DNA of 64,000 bases from Alphaproteobacteria bacterium. GTDB lineage: Bacteria > Pseudomonadota > Alphaproteobacteria > Reyranellales > Reyranellaceae. Position numbers and translations under genes: made by a program. The DNA is taken from the NCBI GenBank assembly GCA_017308235.1, contig JAFKFL010000014.1, positions 62,001 through 126,000 of the forward strand, in the 5' to 3' direction. The notes below the pieces were generated by a model, which saw only the letters and a program-made list of their open reading frames with translations, made no database searches and had not been told where the DNA came from. How positions within the stretch are numbered: position 1 is the stretch's first letter; every line of letters starts with the position of its first letter. This document shows, piece by piece, positions 16,417-25,254 of the stretch.

Positions 16417-16557
16417 CGCGGCCTCGTCGAGGGCAGCCTCTGGATGCGGCGACTTACTGGGTGTGGTTCGCCGTAGTGCCTGCGATCGAGGGGGCCCCCC
16501 GTTCGCAACAAAGACCTTACCCCGCCGCTACCCTCGTTGCGGCGGGGTCTTTTTTGC
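16417..16557 (+). ncRNA. putative small RNA, copy 3 of 3
   Basis: About 141 bases from the estimated start to the end of the terminator, nearly the same length as copies 1 and 2. Conserved parts are CACTGG with CGCGGCC at the 5' end and GATCG, CCCC, TTCGCAA and AGAC before the terminator. The TTAGTTCTCCCC block of the other two is replaced by a GGGGGCCCCCC palindrome (16490-16500), which could hide the C-run in a stem. It lies in the 308-base gap between the Mop operon and the TPR gene; nothing else was seen there. Confidence 0.5.
16519..16557 (+). terminator. intrinsic terminator of small RNA copy 3
   Basis: ACCCCGCCGC pairs with GCGGCGGGGT around a 10-base loop and runs into CTTTTTTG. The stem differs from those at 5385 and 5605 only at its loop end. 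It stops 75 bases before the TPR gene, which therefore needs its own promoter or readthrough. Confidence 0.9.
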
Positions 16558-16631
16558 CTCCAACGGACGCGGTATTGGCAAGAGGCCATCGATCATCCGC
16601 CGATGATCATCCAAGGGGGGAAACCAGAATC

Positions 16632-17936
16632 ATGCTCACCGACCGCTATGGGCTTGCGATCAGCACATCGTCCGAAACAGCACGGGAAGCCTATATCGCG
16701 GGATGTGACGGTGTGATGGCGGCGTGGGCCGGCGACAAGGCGCATCTGATGCGCGCGGTCGAGGCCGATCCCCGTTTCGCGTTGGCATATGCCGCCCTCG
16801 GCCGCGCGCTGTTCCTCATGGCGGATGTTGCGGGCGCGCGCGAGGCGGCGGCAAAGGCTCGCACGCTCGCTGGCGCCGCCACGGCGCGCGAGCAGAGCCA
16901 CATCAATGCGCTCTGCCTCGCGATCGAAGGCAAGCCGGTCGATTCACTTGCCGCCACGCGCGCGCACCTTGCCGAGCATCCACGCGATGCCATGGTCGCG
17001 GCGCCCGCGACCGGCGTGTTCGGTCTCATCGGCTTCAGCGGCCGGCAGGACCGCGAACCCGAGCAGATCGCGCTGCTCGAGGCGTTGAAGCCGCATCTCG
17101 CCGACGACTGGTGGTTCCAGGCGGTCTATGCCTTTGCCCTGGAAGAGGTCGGCCGGCTCGACGAGGCGCTTGCCTTGATCGAGCGCAGCATGGCGACCAA
17201 CCCGAAGAACGCGCATGGCGCGCACATCAAGGCGCATGTCCTCTACGAACTGGGCGAGGATCGCGCCGCGCTCGATTATCTCGACGCGTGGCTTCCTACC
17301 TATGTGCGCGAGGGGCTGATGCATTGCCACATCTCCTGGCACATCGCGATGTTCGCCCTGACCTTGGGCGATGCCGGCCGGGCGTGGCAGATCTACCAGG
17401 CGCAGGTGCAGCCCGGCGGCGCCTCTGGTGGCGCCTGGGGGCCGGCGCTGAACGTCGCCACCGATGCGTCATCGTTCCTGTGGCGCGCCGAGCTCGCGGG
17501 GCAGGCGCGCAAATCGGACGCCTGGCAGCAGGTAAACGGCTACGTCCAGAAGTCGTTTCCCAAGGGCGGCATCGCCTTCGTCGATGTCCATCGCGCGCTG
17601 ACAGCCGGAGCGGCGGGCGACAGCGAGACACTTGCAAGCATCGTGGCCGAGCTCGAGGAACGTGTCGCGTCGGGCCGCTCGCCTGCGGGCGAGGTCGTGC
17701 CGCGGCTGGCCAAGGGGCTGGCGGCTTTTGCCAAGAGCGACTGGGCCGGTGTGATCGCCAACCTGGAACCGGCGCTCGCCGCGACCGTGCGTATCGGCGG
17801 CAGCCGTGCGCAGCGCGATATCGTCCAGAACACGCTGCTGGCCGCCTATCTCAAGACCGGCCGTGCGGCGGACGCCAAGAAGCTTGTCGCCGCGCAATCC
17901 GATCGCCGCCCCTCCGTGCCGGTCGCCGGCCTGTAG
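16632..17936 (+). CDS. tetratricopeptide-repeat protein, TTC38-like
   Basis: 434 residues of helical repeats. The opening DRYGLAISTSSETAREAYIAGCDGVMAAWAGDKAHLMRAVEADPRFALAYAALGRALF and the central DDWWFQAVYAFALEEVGRLDEALALIERSMATNPKNAHGAHIKAHVLYELGED are typical of the TTC38-like TPR family shared by bacteria and eukaryotes. No export signal, so it is cytoplasmic. A GGGGGGAAA stretch lies before the ATG at 16632. No activity is known for the family. Its stop abuts the stop of the convergent STAS-like gene with no gap. Confidence 0.85.
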   Translation: MLTDRYGLAISTSSETAREAYIAGCDGVMAAWAGDKAHLMRAVEADPRFALAYAALGRALFLMADVAGAREAAAKARTLAGAATAREQSHINALCLAIEGKPVDSLAATRAHLAEHPRDAMVAAPATGVFGLIGFSGRQDREPEQIALLEALKPHLADDWWFQAVYAFALEEVGRLDEALALIERSMATNPKNAHGAHIKAHVLYELGEDRAALDYLDAWLPTYVREGLMHCHISWHIAMFALTLGDAGRAWQIYQAQVQPGGASGGAWGPALNVATDASSFLWRAELAGQARKSDAWQQVNGYVQKSFPKGGIAFVDVHRALTAGAAGDSETLASIVAELEERVASGRSPAGEVVPRLAKGLAAFAKSDWAGVIANLEPALAATVRIGGSRAQRDIVQNTLLAAYLKTGRAADAKKLVAAQSDRRPSVPVAGL

Positions 17937-18434
17937 TCAGCCGACATAGTCGGCGAGCGAGCCGACGGTCACTGCGCGCTGTCTCTCCCCACGGATCAGC
18001 ACGCCTTCGCGCTTCGGGTCAGACCAGGGCGTCGCCTTTTCTCGCCCGGTCAGCGGTTGCGCCGGAGCGTGCTCGATTTCCTCGAGCCAGAACCGCGCCT
18101 CGCGCAGGCTCGTGAAAAGCCGGATCGGCCCTTCGCCGCGCGTCAATCTGGCAAACGCCTGGGGAAAGGCGGTGCGGTGCGGATCGACGATGAAGGCGAC
18201 GGGCCCACGCTTCTCCTTGGCCGCGTCTCTGTGCAGGACTTCCGCGACCTTGCCGATCTGCTCGGCGGTCAAATCCGTGCTGGCGCCGGCGACTTCGACG
18301 ATCTTGGCGAAGGCGTGGACATGCGCTTCCGCCAGTCGCTCAGCGATCGCGCGGACCTCGTCCACGCTGATGGCTCCGCGCGCCACAATGGTCACCGTGC
18401 GATGTAGACGAGAAATCTCCATGTAAACCGGCAT
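17937..18434 (-). CDS. STAS-like small protein, paralogue 1 of 3
   Basis: 165 residues opening MPVYMEISRLHRTVTIVARGAISVDEVRAI. The alternating strands and helices (FAKIVEVAGASTDLTAEQIGKV, GPVAFIVDPHRTAFPQAFARL, IRLFTSLREARFWLEEIEHAP) resemble the SpoIIAA-like/STAS fold. A C-terminal tail follows with PWSDPKREGVLIRGERQRAVTVGSL. Two close paralogues are at 26196 and 26748. No phosphorylatable STAS serine is evident. Function unknown; a regulatory or binding role is inferred from fold resemblance only. Confidence 0.7.
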   Translation of the reverse strand: MPVYMEISRLHRTVTIVARGAISVDEVRAIAERLAEAHVHAFAKIVEVAGASTDLTAEQIGKVAEVLHRDAAKEKRGPVAFIVDPHRTAFPQAFARLTRGEGPIRLFTSLREARFWLEEIEHAPAQPLTGREKATPWSDPKREGVLIRGERQRAVTVGSLADYVG

Positions 18435-18629
18435 TTACTGCCCCTACGCAATATCCGCTGATGAAAATGAAGAAGCCTTATGACGGGAGAATATGGCCAC
18501 TGGCCGTGTTCGGCCAAGGGCCCGCCTCCGGCTCGATCCAGGCCCAGGGAGGCGGTGATTGGCGCAAAAAGGATAGACCGATCTGCTAGGATCGCGTCCT
18601 GTATTCCGGCTCCGGGGGGAGGGAATGAC

Positions 18630-20864
18630 ATGACGGCCGCCATCTTCCGCGCGATTGCCCTGGCGATATCGTTGCTCGTGCTGGGCGCTGGTATGGTTCG
18701 CGCCCAGACGCCGGTTGCGCCACCACCGGGCATGAGCCAGGAGCAGTTCGACTCCCTGGTCGATGCCATCAGCAAATCCGTCGTCGACAAGCTGAAAGTC
18801 GAGGGCGTTCCAGCTCCCGCTCCCGAGGCAGCCGCCAAGCCGAAATCCGGCAAGGGCGCGCCGGCGCCCAAGGCCGAGATCAAGATAACAACACCCAAGC
18901 AAGGGCCCGGGGAATTCGCGATCTTCCTGCAGCGGGCAGGGAAGGTGGCGCTCGCGTTTCCGGTGCTCGGACACCAGCTCTACGCCATTGGTGGCGACCT
19001 CGACCAGAGGTCGAACGGCGGCCTGGGCTTCGGCGGGTTCGTACTGGTGCTGGGTCTGATCGCCGCCGTGGCTGTTTTTGCGGAAGCCACGCTGCGCCGA
19101 TTGCTGGCCAAGGTTCGGGCGCGCTTCGCGGCCGGCGCTGGTCCCGAGCTGGGCGTGCGATCGCTGCTCAATCTTGGGGCGCTGGTGCTTCTGGATGGGC
19201 TTGGCCTTCTCGCCGTCTGGCTGATCTGCAACGGGGCTCGCGCACTGTTCGCGGGCACGACGGCACAGGACCGGTTTGCCGAAGCGGTGCTGCTCGGCAT
19301 CTTCGACTGGCGCCTCTATATGCTGCTGTTCCGCTTCGTGCTGCGGCCCAATGCGGCGACGGCCCGGCTTTGCGCCATGAGCAGCGAGAATGCCCGGAGG
19401 ATGTATTCCCGCATCGCGACGGTGATGCTGCTGGTCATCATCGGACGCATCGTGGGCAAGGTGCTGTTCGTGATCGGCACGCCGTCTGAGGCCGTCGCCG
19501 CCTACCAGGTGGCGGGCGTGGCGATCTACCTCGCTGCTTTCCTGTGGCTGGTGCATAGCTGCAGGGAGGCGGCGTGCCAGTGGTTCGGCGGCCTGGGTGA
19601 AGTGGCGCCGCTGGTTGGACTCGTGGGCCGGCACTGGACGGGAATCGCCTCTAGCTTCTTCGTCGCGCTGGGCGTGACGCAGATCTACAGCGCCGTCTCG
19701 GGGCGGGTGCAGGTGGGCGGCGCGATGCTGTTGACGCTCACGCTTGTGATCGGCGTGCTGATGTTCGAGACGCTGATGCAGGCGTTCGTGCGGCGGCTCG
19801 ACTCGCAACTCCTCGGCCGTACGGCCGCGAGTGATGCACCGAAGCTGCCCGATGTCGTGGCGCGCTGCGTGCGCGTCGCGGTGCTGATCGGCGCCACCGT
19901 GACGATCGCCGAAACCTGGGTGGTCGAGGTGCTGGGCCTCGTGAGCCCCGACCAGTGGGACCAGATCACGCGCTCATCGCGCACCGCTGCGATCACGCTG
20001 TTCCTCGCCTATGTGCTGTGGGAGCTCTTCAAGTACGCCACCGATCCCTATATGGCGCGGACGCACAAGAACCCCGCCGCGGCGATCGCGGACGGCGACG
20101 CGACGGCATCGCCCGCCTCGCGGATCAGCACCATGATGCCGCTGTTGCGGATGACGGCGGCGATCCTGATCGTCTTCCTCGCCTTGGTGATCGCGCTGGA
20201 GGATTTCGGCGTCGACGTCATGCCGCTGATCGCCGGCGCCTCGATCTTCGGCATCGCCATCTCGTTCGGCAGCCAGACGCTGGTCCGCGACATCGTCTCG
20301 GGCATCTTCTATCTGACCGACGATGCCTTCCGGGTCGGCGAATACATCGATTGCGGCAAGGCCAAGGGCACGGTCGAAGGCTTCACCCTGCGCTCGATCA
20401 AGCTGCGCCACCAGAACGGCCAGGTTCACACGATCCCGTTCGGCCAGCTCGGCCAGATCACCAACTTCAGCCGCGACTGGCTCACCGTGAAGTTCAACCT
20501 GCGCTTCGCCCGCGACACCGACATCGAGAAGCTGCGCAAGGCGGCGAAGAAGATCGGCCAGGACATGATGGAGGTGCCCGAGATCAAGGCGGAGATCCTG
20601 GCCCCCTTCAAGATGCAGGGTGTCGCCGACATCGTCGACAACGCCTTGCTGATCCGCTTCAAGTTCACCGCGCGGCCCGGCAATCCGGCCATGATCCAGC
20701 GCGAGGCGGTGAAGCGCATGTTCAATACCTTCCCGGGCCTCGGCCTCGAATTCGCCAAGGAAGGCGCGACGGTGATCGTGCGCACGGACGGCAGTTCAGA
20801 TTCAGGCGCTTCGGCCCCGGTTCGCGACGACGCCAGGACAAGCACTCCGGTCGCGGCCAGCTAG
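18630..20864 (+). CDS. MscS-family mechanosensitive channel
   Basis: 744 residues. A signal peptide (IALAISLLVLGAGMVRAQ) and a proline/alanine-rich periplasmic region come first, then many membrane helices (from about residue 125). The C-terminal third is the MscS core: VMPLIAGASIFGIAISFGSQTLVRDIVSGIFYLTDDAFRVGEYID as the pore helix and start of the beta domain, then GTVEGFTLRSIKLRHQNGQVHTIPFGQLGQITNFSRDW. It belongs to the large, MscK/YbiO-like members that release solutes after osmotic downshock. GGGGGGAGGGAATGAC precedes the ATG at 18630. Confidence 0.9.
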   Translation: MTAAIFRAIALAISLLVLGAGMVRAQTPVAPPPGMSQEQFDSLVDAISKSVVDKLKVEGVPAPAPEAAAKPKSGKGAPAPKAEIKITTPKQGPGEFAIFLQRAGKVALAFPVLGHQLYAIGGDLDQRSNGGLGFGGFVLVLGLIAAVAVFAEATLRRLLAKVRARFAAGAGPELGVRSLLNLGALVLLDGLGLLAVWLICNGARALFAGTTAQDRFAEAVLLGIFDWRLYMLLFRFVLRPNAATARLCAMSSENARRMYSRIATVMLLVIIGRIVGKVLFVIGTPSEAVAAYQVAGVAIYLAAFLWLVHSCREAACQWFGGLGEVAPLVGLVGRHWTGIASSFFVALGVTQIYSAVSGRVQVGGAMLLTLTLVIGVLMFETLMQAFVRRLDSQLLGRTAASDAPKLPDVVARCVRVAVLIGATVTIAETWVVEVLGLVSPDQWDQITRSSRTAAITLFLAYVLWELFKYATDPYMARTHKNPAAAIADGDATASPASRISTMMPLLRMTAAILIVFLALVIALEDFGVDVMPLIAGASIFGIAISFGSQTLVRDIVSGIFYLTDDAFRVGEYIDCGKAKGTVEGFTLRSIKLRHQNGQVHTIPFGQLGQITNFSRDWLTVKFNLRFARDTDIEKLRKAAKKIGQDMMEVPEIKAEILAPFKMQGVADIVDNALLIRFKFTARPGNPAMIQREAVKRMFNTFPGLGLEFAKEGATVIVRTDGSSDSGASAPVRDDARTSTPVAAS

Positions 20865-20981
20865 GGCGTGAACCCATAAATTTGCTAGGTGGACGGGTTA
20901 TCAGAGTCCACTATGCCCGATAGCGACCAAATTCAGCGGCGCAGCGAAATGACGCGATGGGCCATAAGCGGACATGCCACT

Positions 20982-21959
20982 TCACTCGATCACCTCGTCG
21001 GCACGGGCGAGGATCGATAGCGGGACGGTAATGCCGAGAGCCTTTGCCGCCTTCAAATTCACAATGAGGTCGTATTTCGTCGGCTGCTCGACGGGAAGGC
21101 TGGCCGGGGCGGCGCCCTTCAGGATCCTGTCGACGAGCGTGGCTGCGCGTGCATAGAGCTGTTCACGCTGACCGGAGAAGTACAAGAGGCCGCCATCCTC
21201 GGCAAATTCCCGGGTGGAGAACACGCCCGGCCACTTCTGGCGGGTGCTCCGCTCCAGCACCTCGGCGCGGTGGGAAACGAAGAAGAGAGCCGACGGCACG
21301 AGCATGGCCTCGCATCTCGCGGCAATCGCGCCGTCGAACGCCACCGCGATGTCGGCCTGTTTACGGACTTCGCGGACGTCGATGGTCACGCCGAGTGTCT
21401 GCGCGGTCCGCGCTACCGCCATGATCTGTCCGGAATCTATCGGATCGACGGGATATGACAGCATCAGGACCTTCGAGATGCGCGGCACCGTCTCCTTCAA
21501 GAGTGCGAGGCGCTTGGCGGCGACCGCCGGTGCCACGAACGTTGTGCCAGTGATGTTACCACCAGGCCGGGCCAGGCTGTCGACCAGTCCGGTGCCGACC
21601 GGATCGCCGAGGCTAACCATGACGATGGGCACCATACCGGTCGCGGCCTTGGCAGCCAGGGCCGCCGGCGTGGTCCGCACGACGATGACGTCCGACTGGC
21701 GCTGGACGCACGCGCGGGCGAGTTCCGAGTATCGCTCGTTCCGCCCTTCCGCGAACTGGTGATCGATAACGATGGTTTTTCCATCGATGTAGCCCAGCGT
21801 AGCCAAGGCGTTGAAAAAGGGCCTGGTCACGTCGGATGAGCCCTGATCGAATTCGATGAAACAGAGGCGCGGAATTTTTGTCGTCGATTGCGCGGTCGCT
21901 GCCACAGACCAAATGAACGTCAAGCCTGCGATCAAGACCGCACACACCCGCCGTTTCAT
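20982..21959 (-). CDS. ABC transporter substrate-binding protein (PF04392 type)
   Basis: 325 residues with a signal peptide (VCAVLIAGLTFIWSVAATAQ). Family hallmarks are RPFFNALATLGYIDGKTIVIDHQFAEGRNERYSELA, VPIVMVSLGDPVGTGLVDSLARPGGNITG, and the end KAAKALGITVPLSILARADEVIE. It is periplasmic, ligand unknown, with no adjacent membrane partners. The ATG overlaps the stop codon of a short remnant of another family member's 3' end (21956-21991), so this gene was once the second of a tandem pair. It is the second such protein in the window. Confidence 0.85.
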   Translation of the reverse strand: MKRRVCAVLIAGLTFIWSVAATAQSTTKIPRLCFIEFDQGSSDVTRPFFNALATLGYIDGKTIVIDHQFAEGRNERYSELARACVQRQSDVIVVRTTPAALAAKAATGMVPIVMVSLGDPVGTGLVDSLARPGGNITGTTFVAPAVAAKRLALLKETVPRISKVLMLSYPVDPIDSGQIMAVARTAQTLGVTIDVREVRKQADIAVAFDGAIAARCEAMLVPSALFFVSHRAEVLERSTRQKWPGVFSTREFAEDGGLLYFSGQREQLYARAATLVDRILKGAAPASLPVEQPTKYDLIVNLKAAKALGITVPLSILARADEVIE

Positions 21960-21991
21960 TCGATCACCTCATCGGCGGGGGCGAACAGCAT
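21956..21991 (-). pseudogene. C-terminal remnant of a PF04392-type binding protein
   Basis: Directly before the ATG of the gene at 20982-21959, the minus strand encodes MLFAPADEVIE and a stop, closely matching the end LARADEVIE of that gene. Upstream of these 11 codons (FLGSRVRAQ) the similarity is lost. This is the end of a deleted paralogue. Its stop overlaps the next start (ATGA), the junction expected of tandem, translationally coupled copies. Confidence 0.6.
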
Positions 21992-22233
21992 CTGTGCCCT
22001 AACCCTGCTACCCAGGAAGCATAGAATCTGGCTCCGGCGCATTCCCCACCCCGAGGATCGGCGTAATTGTATTCCTTCAAACCAGGTGACGGAAAGGGCG
22101 CCACCGCAGGGTCGAATGTCTGCTATGGGTCATTCGCGACTGGGTCGAGCGAGTAGCACGTGCGGCCATGTCCACTATGCCGCCGAAAACGGGGCTTATG
22201 AGTCCACGCCCTGGTCGGAAGATGGCGGACGAC

Positions 22234-23244
22234 CTACGCCGTACCGGACCGGTGAAGGGTATCGATGGGCCGCTCGCCGAACAGCGTCCGGTAAGCGACG
22301 GCGAAGCGGCCCATGTGCCAGAAGCCATTGTCGATCGCCACGCGCGTGATCATGCCCGGAACGCGACGCGACCGGAGCAACTGTTCGCGCGAGGCGTTGA
22401 GCGCCCGCACGCGCAGATAGTGGGCGGGACTCTGACCCAGCATGTCGTGGAAGGCGCGCTCCAGGGTCCGGCGGGAAATGCCGAGGGTGCGGCAGAGCCG
22501 GGGCACGGAAGGGATCGAGGTCGGATCCTCGTCCATCATCGCTTCGGCGGCGAGAATGACGGCCCGCATCGAGCGCAGCCTCTCGCGCGACATGCCGGCG
22601 ACCGCGAGAGGATCGGCGAGCGTCGAGCAGAACGCCTCGACCAGTGCTGTCTCCGCGTTCGCCTTCCAGCGATCGTCGAAGGCGGGCCCCGAAGGATCGT
22701 TGCCGATCCGGTACACGGCGCCGACGATGTTGCTGATGCGCGACAGGGCGCTCTCGCCGAGGCGCATCATGGGAATGTCGCCGCGGGCCTGAAGCCTCTC
22801 CAGCCGGGCTGAGGACCCGATCTCCTCGGCGTAGCGCGCCATGGGCATTGCGAGCGTGACGGAACGGGAACGGCCAGGATATCGGACCTCGGTTACGTCC
22901 TCGTCACCGAAGACGGTCAGCGTGCCAACCTCGGCACGTCGCGCCGACACGATGAACGGCTCGGCTGCGGCCAGGGCAATGCCGATCGTGACGATGCCGG
23001 GAGCGGGCTCCACGGTTGCGCGCACGGCGGTCGAGAAGCTTGCGAGCCGAAGCGCTGCCCTGTCGAGACGCAGCCGCTCGATCGACACTTCCAGCGCGCC
23101 TCGACCGAGCTGCGTATGCTTGGCGACCGTCCTGCCCAGCATGGACTCGTCCAGGGCGCGCCGGCTGAACCCGCGAAGCATGAGGTGCGTGGCCGCTCCT
23201 TCGCTGCGTGCGGGGTCAATGGACGAGAACTGGCTACCATCCAT
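22234..23244 (-). CDS. AraC-family transcriptional regulator
   Basis: 336 residues. The N-terminal two-thirds is a sensor region without a clear cupin motif. The C-terminus is an AraC/XylS double helix-turn-helix: SVPRLCRTLGISRRTLERAFHDMLGQSPAHYLRVRALNASREQLL then RVAIDNGFWHMGRFAVAYRTLFGERPIDTL. The layout resembles regulators of the OruR/EutR-like group. The ATG at 23244 follows GGGACGAACGA; an upstream ATG at 23331 lacks support. It is divergent from the sulfatase gene (135-base gap), so it may control the sulfatase and barrel operon. Confidence 0.85.
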   Translation of the reverse strand: MDGSQFSSIDPARSEGAATHLMLRGFSRRALDESMLGRTVAKHTQLGRGALEVSIERLRLDRAALRLASFSTAVRATVEPAPGIVTIGIALAAAEPFIVSARRAEVGTLTVFGDEDVTEVRYPGRSRSVTLAMPMARYAEEIGSSARLERLQARGDIPMMRLGESALSRISNIVGAVYRIGNDPSGPAFDDRWKANAETALVEAFCSTLADPLAVAGMSRERLRSMRAVILAAEAMMDEDPTSIPSVPRLCRTLGISRRTLERAFHDMLGQSPAHYLRVRALNASREQLLRSRRVPGMITRVAIDNGFWHMGRFAVAYRTLFGERPIDTLHRSGTA

Positions 23245-23379
23245 TCGTTCGTCCCGGGGCTGGCGCAAAGTGGATAGACACGCGAGAGCACCTACCACAA
23301 TTATCTCACTTTGAGTGCAAGATAGTTGCATGACGGCGGTCGCAGGTCATCAAGGGCCGCGCTGGCAGTGGAGGTGCGT

Positions 23380-25176
23380 ATGGCTTCGGATTCGAAGACT
23401 GCAGATTCTGGGATTGCACGGGGAGGCAGCCGGCGAGGGTTCCTCAAGGCATCGGCAGGCGTGGCGCTCGCCGGCACCTTGTTCGATGCGGCGTTTGGTA
23501 CCGCGCAGGCGCAAACGCCGCCGCCGGCGCCTTCGCCCGTGAAGACGCGCACTGGACTGAACATCCTCTTCGTCTTCACCGACCAGGAGCGCTACCGCGC
23601 GAGTTGGCCCAAGGGGGTCACGTTGCCGGGCCACGAGCGGCTGCAAAGGAGCGGTGTCACCTTCACCAATCACCAGTGTCCGGCGACCATGTGCACGTCG
23701 TCACGGTCGGTGATCCTCACCGGGCTGCAGACGGTGGACAACGGCATGTTCGAGAATCTCGACGTGCCATGGATGCGCGACCTGTCGACCGACCATCCGA
23801 CGATCGGCCATATGTTGCGCAAGGCCGGCTACTACACCGCCTACAAGGGCAAGTGGCATCTCAGCCGCGACTTCGACACCCACACGGTCGAGAAGTTCAT
23901 GACGCCCGGGATGGAGCGCTACGGCTTCGCCGACAATTTCTCGCCGGGCGATCTCATCGGCCACACGCTGGGCGGCTACAGCTTCGACCAGATCACCGCC
24001 GGCAGCGCGATCAACTGGCTGCGGACCAAGGGCCGGCCGCTCAGCGACGACAACAAGCCGTGGTGCATGTTCGTGAGCTTCGTCAATCCGCACGACATCA
24101 TGTACTTCAACACCGATGCGCCGGGCGAAAAGGTCCAGGACACTGGCAAGCTTCGCCTGCGGGCGGCACGCGCGCCCGAGCACGAGCTCTACAAGGCAAG
24201 CTGGGACATCCCGATCCCGTCGAGCCTGCGCCAGCCGTTCGACGCGCCGGGCCGGCCGAAGGCGCACGGCGAGTTCGACCGCATCTGGGACTATATCCTC
24301 GGCAACGTGCCGCTCGAGGACGCGCGCTGGAAACGCTTCAACGACTACTACATCAACTGCACCCGCAACGTTGATCAGCAGCTCGAGGCGCTGCTGGCCG
24401 AGCTCGACGCGCTTGGTCTCGCCAAAAACACGATCGTGGTCTTCACATCGGATCACGGCGAGATGGCCGGCAGCCACAGCCTGCGCGGCAAGGGCCCGTT
24501 TGCCTACGCCGAGACCACGCACCTGCCGCTCCATATCGTCCATCCCGACGTCGCGGGCGGCCAGCAGTGCCGCGCGCTCTCGGGCCATATCGACTTCGTG
24601 CCCACGCTGCTCAGCATGTCGGGCGTGAAGGCTGACCGCGTGGCGGAGCTCGCAGGCCGCACGCTTCCCGGCAAGGATCTGTCGCCGCTGCTGGCCAATC
24701 CCGGCAGCCAGGCGATCGACGCGGCGCGACCGGCCACGCTCTTCACCTACAGCGGACTCGCCAGCAACGATGCCAGCGTCTTCGACTTCGCCGCCAAGGC
24801 GATCATGGCGGGCAAGGATCCGAAGGAGGAAGCCAAGAAGCAGGGCTTTCGTCCCGACCTCAAGAAGCGCGGCAGCGTGCGAAGCGCCTTCGACGGCCGC
24901 TACCGCTTCACGCGCTACTTCGCGCCGGTCGATCACAACAGTCCGGCGACGCTCGACGAACTCTTCGGATGGAATGACGTCGAGCTCTACGATCTCGCGA
25001 GCGATCCCGGCGAGATGAGCAATCTTGCGATCGACCGCGCCAAGAACGCCGACCTGCTCACGACGATGAACGGCAAGCTCGAGGCGATGATCAAGGCCGA
25101 GATCGGCAAGGACGACGGCCGCGAGCTGCCGGACATCCCCAACATCACCTGGGGTGTCGACAAGGTCGATCTCTGA
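23380..25176 (+). CDS. Tat-exported sulfatase
   Basis: 598 residues. A twin-arginine leader (GGSRRGFLKASAGVALAGTLFDAA) is followed by a sulfatase domain: ILFVFTDQER (D68), then CPATMCTSSRS with C105 as the formylglycine candidate, KWHLSRDF, and FTSDHGEMAGSH for the metal site. The active-site string is C-T-S-S-R, with Ser where C-x-P-x-R enzymes have Pro; this variant is seen in a subset of the family. GGAGGTGCGT sits before the ATG at 23380. Export of an apparently folded, modified enzyme fits the Tat route. It is followed by a barrel protein gene, perhaps its porin or partner. Confidence 0.85.
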   Translation: MASDSKTADSGIARGGSRRGFLKASAGVALAGTLFDAAFGTAQAQTPPPAPSPVKTRTGLNILFVFTDQERYRASWPKGVTLPGHERLQRSGVTFTNHQCPATMCTSSRSVILTGLQTVDNGMFENLDVPWMRDLSTDHPTIGHMLRKAGYYTAYKGKWHLSRDFDTHTVEKFMTPGMERYGFADNFSPGDLIGHTLGGYSFDQITAGSAINWLRTKGRPLSDDNKPWCMFVSFVNPHDIMYFNTDAPGEKVQDTGKLRLRAARAPEHELYKASWDIPIPSSLRQPFDAPGRPKAHGEFDRIWDYILGNVPLEDARWKRFNDYYINCTRNVDQQLEALLAELDALGLAKNTIVVFTSDHGEMAGSHSLRGKGPFAYAETTHLPLHIVHPDVAGGQQCRALSGHIDFVPTLLSMSGVKADRVAELAGRTLPGKDLSPLLANPGSQAIDAARPATLFTYSGLASNDASVFDFAAKAIMAGKDPKEEAKKQGFRPDLKKRGSVRSAFDGRYRFTRYFAPVDHNSPATLDELFGWNDVELYDLASDPGEMSNLAIDRAKNADLLTTMNGKLEAMIKAEIGKDDGRELPDIPNITWGVDKVDL

Positions 25177-25254
25177 TCCGGGCAGGGGGCAAAGTTGCGT
25201 AAGCATTCGGCAATCGGCCGTCGGAACATTTTCGTCGGCGCGAGGCCGCGTGCG

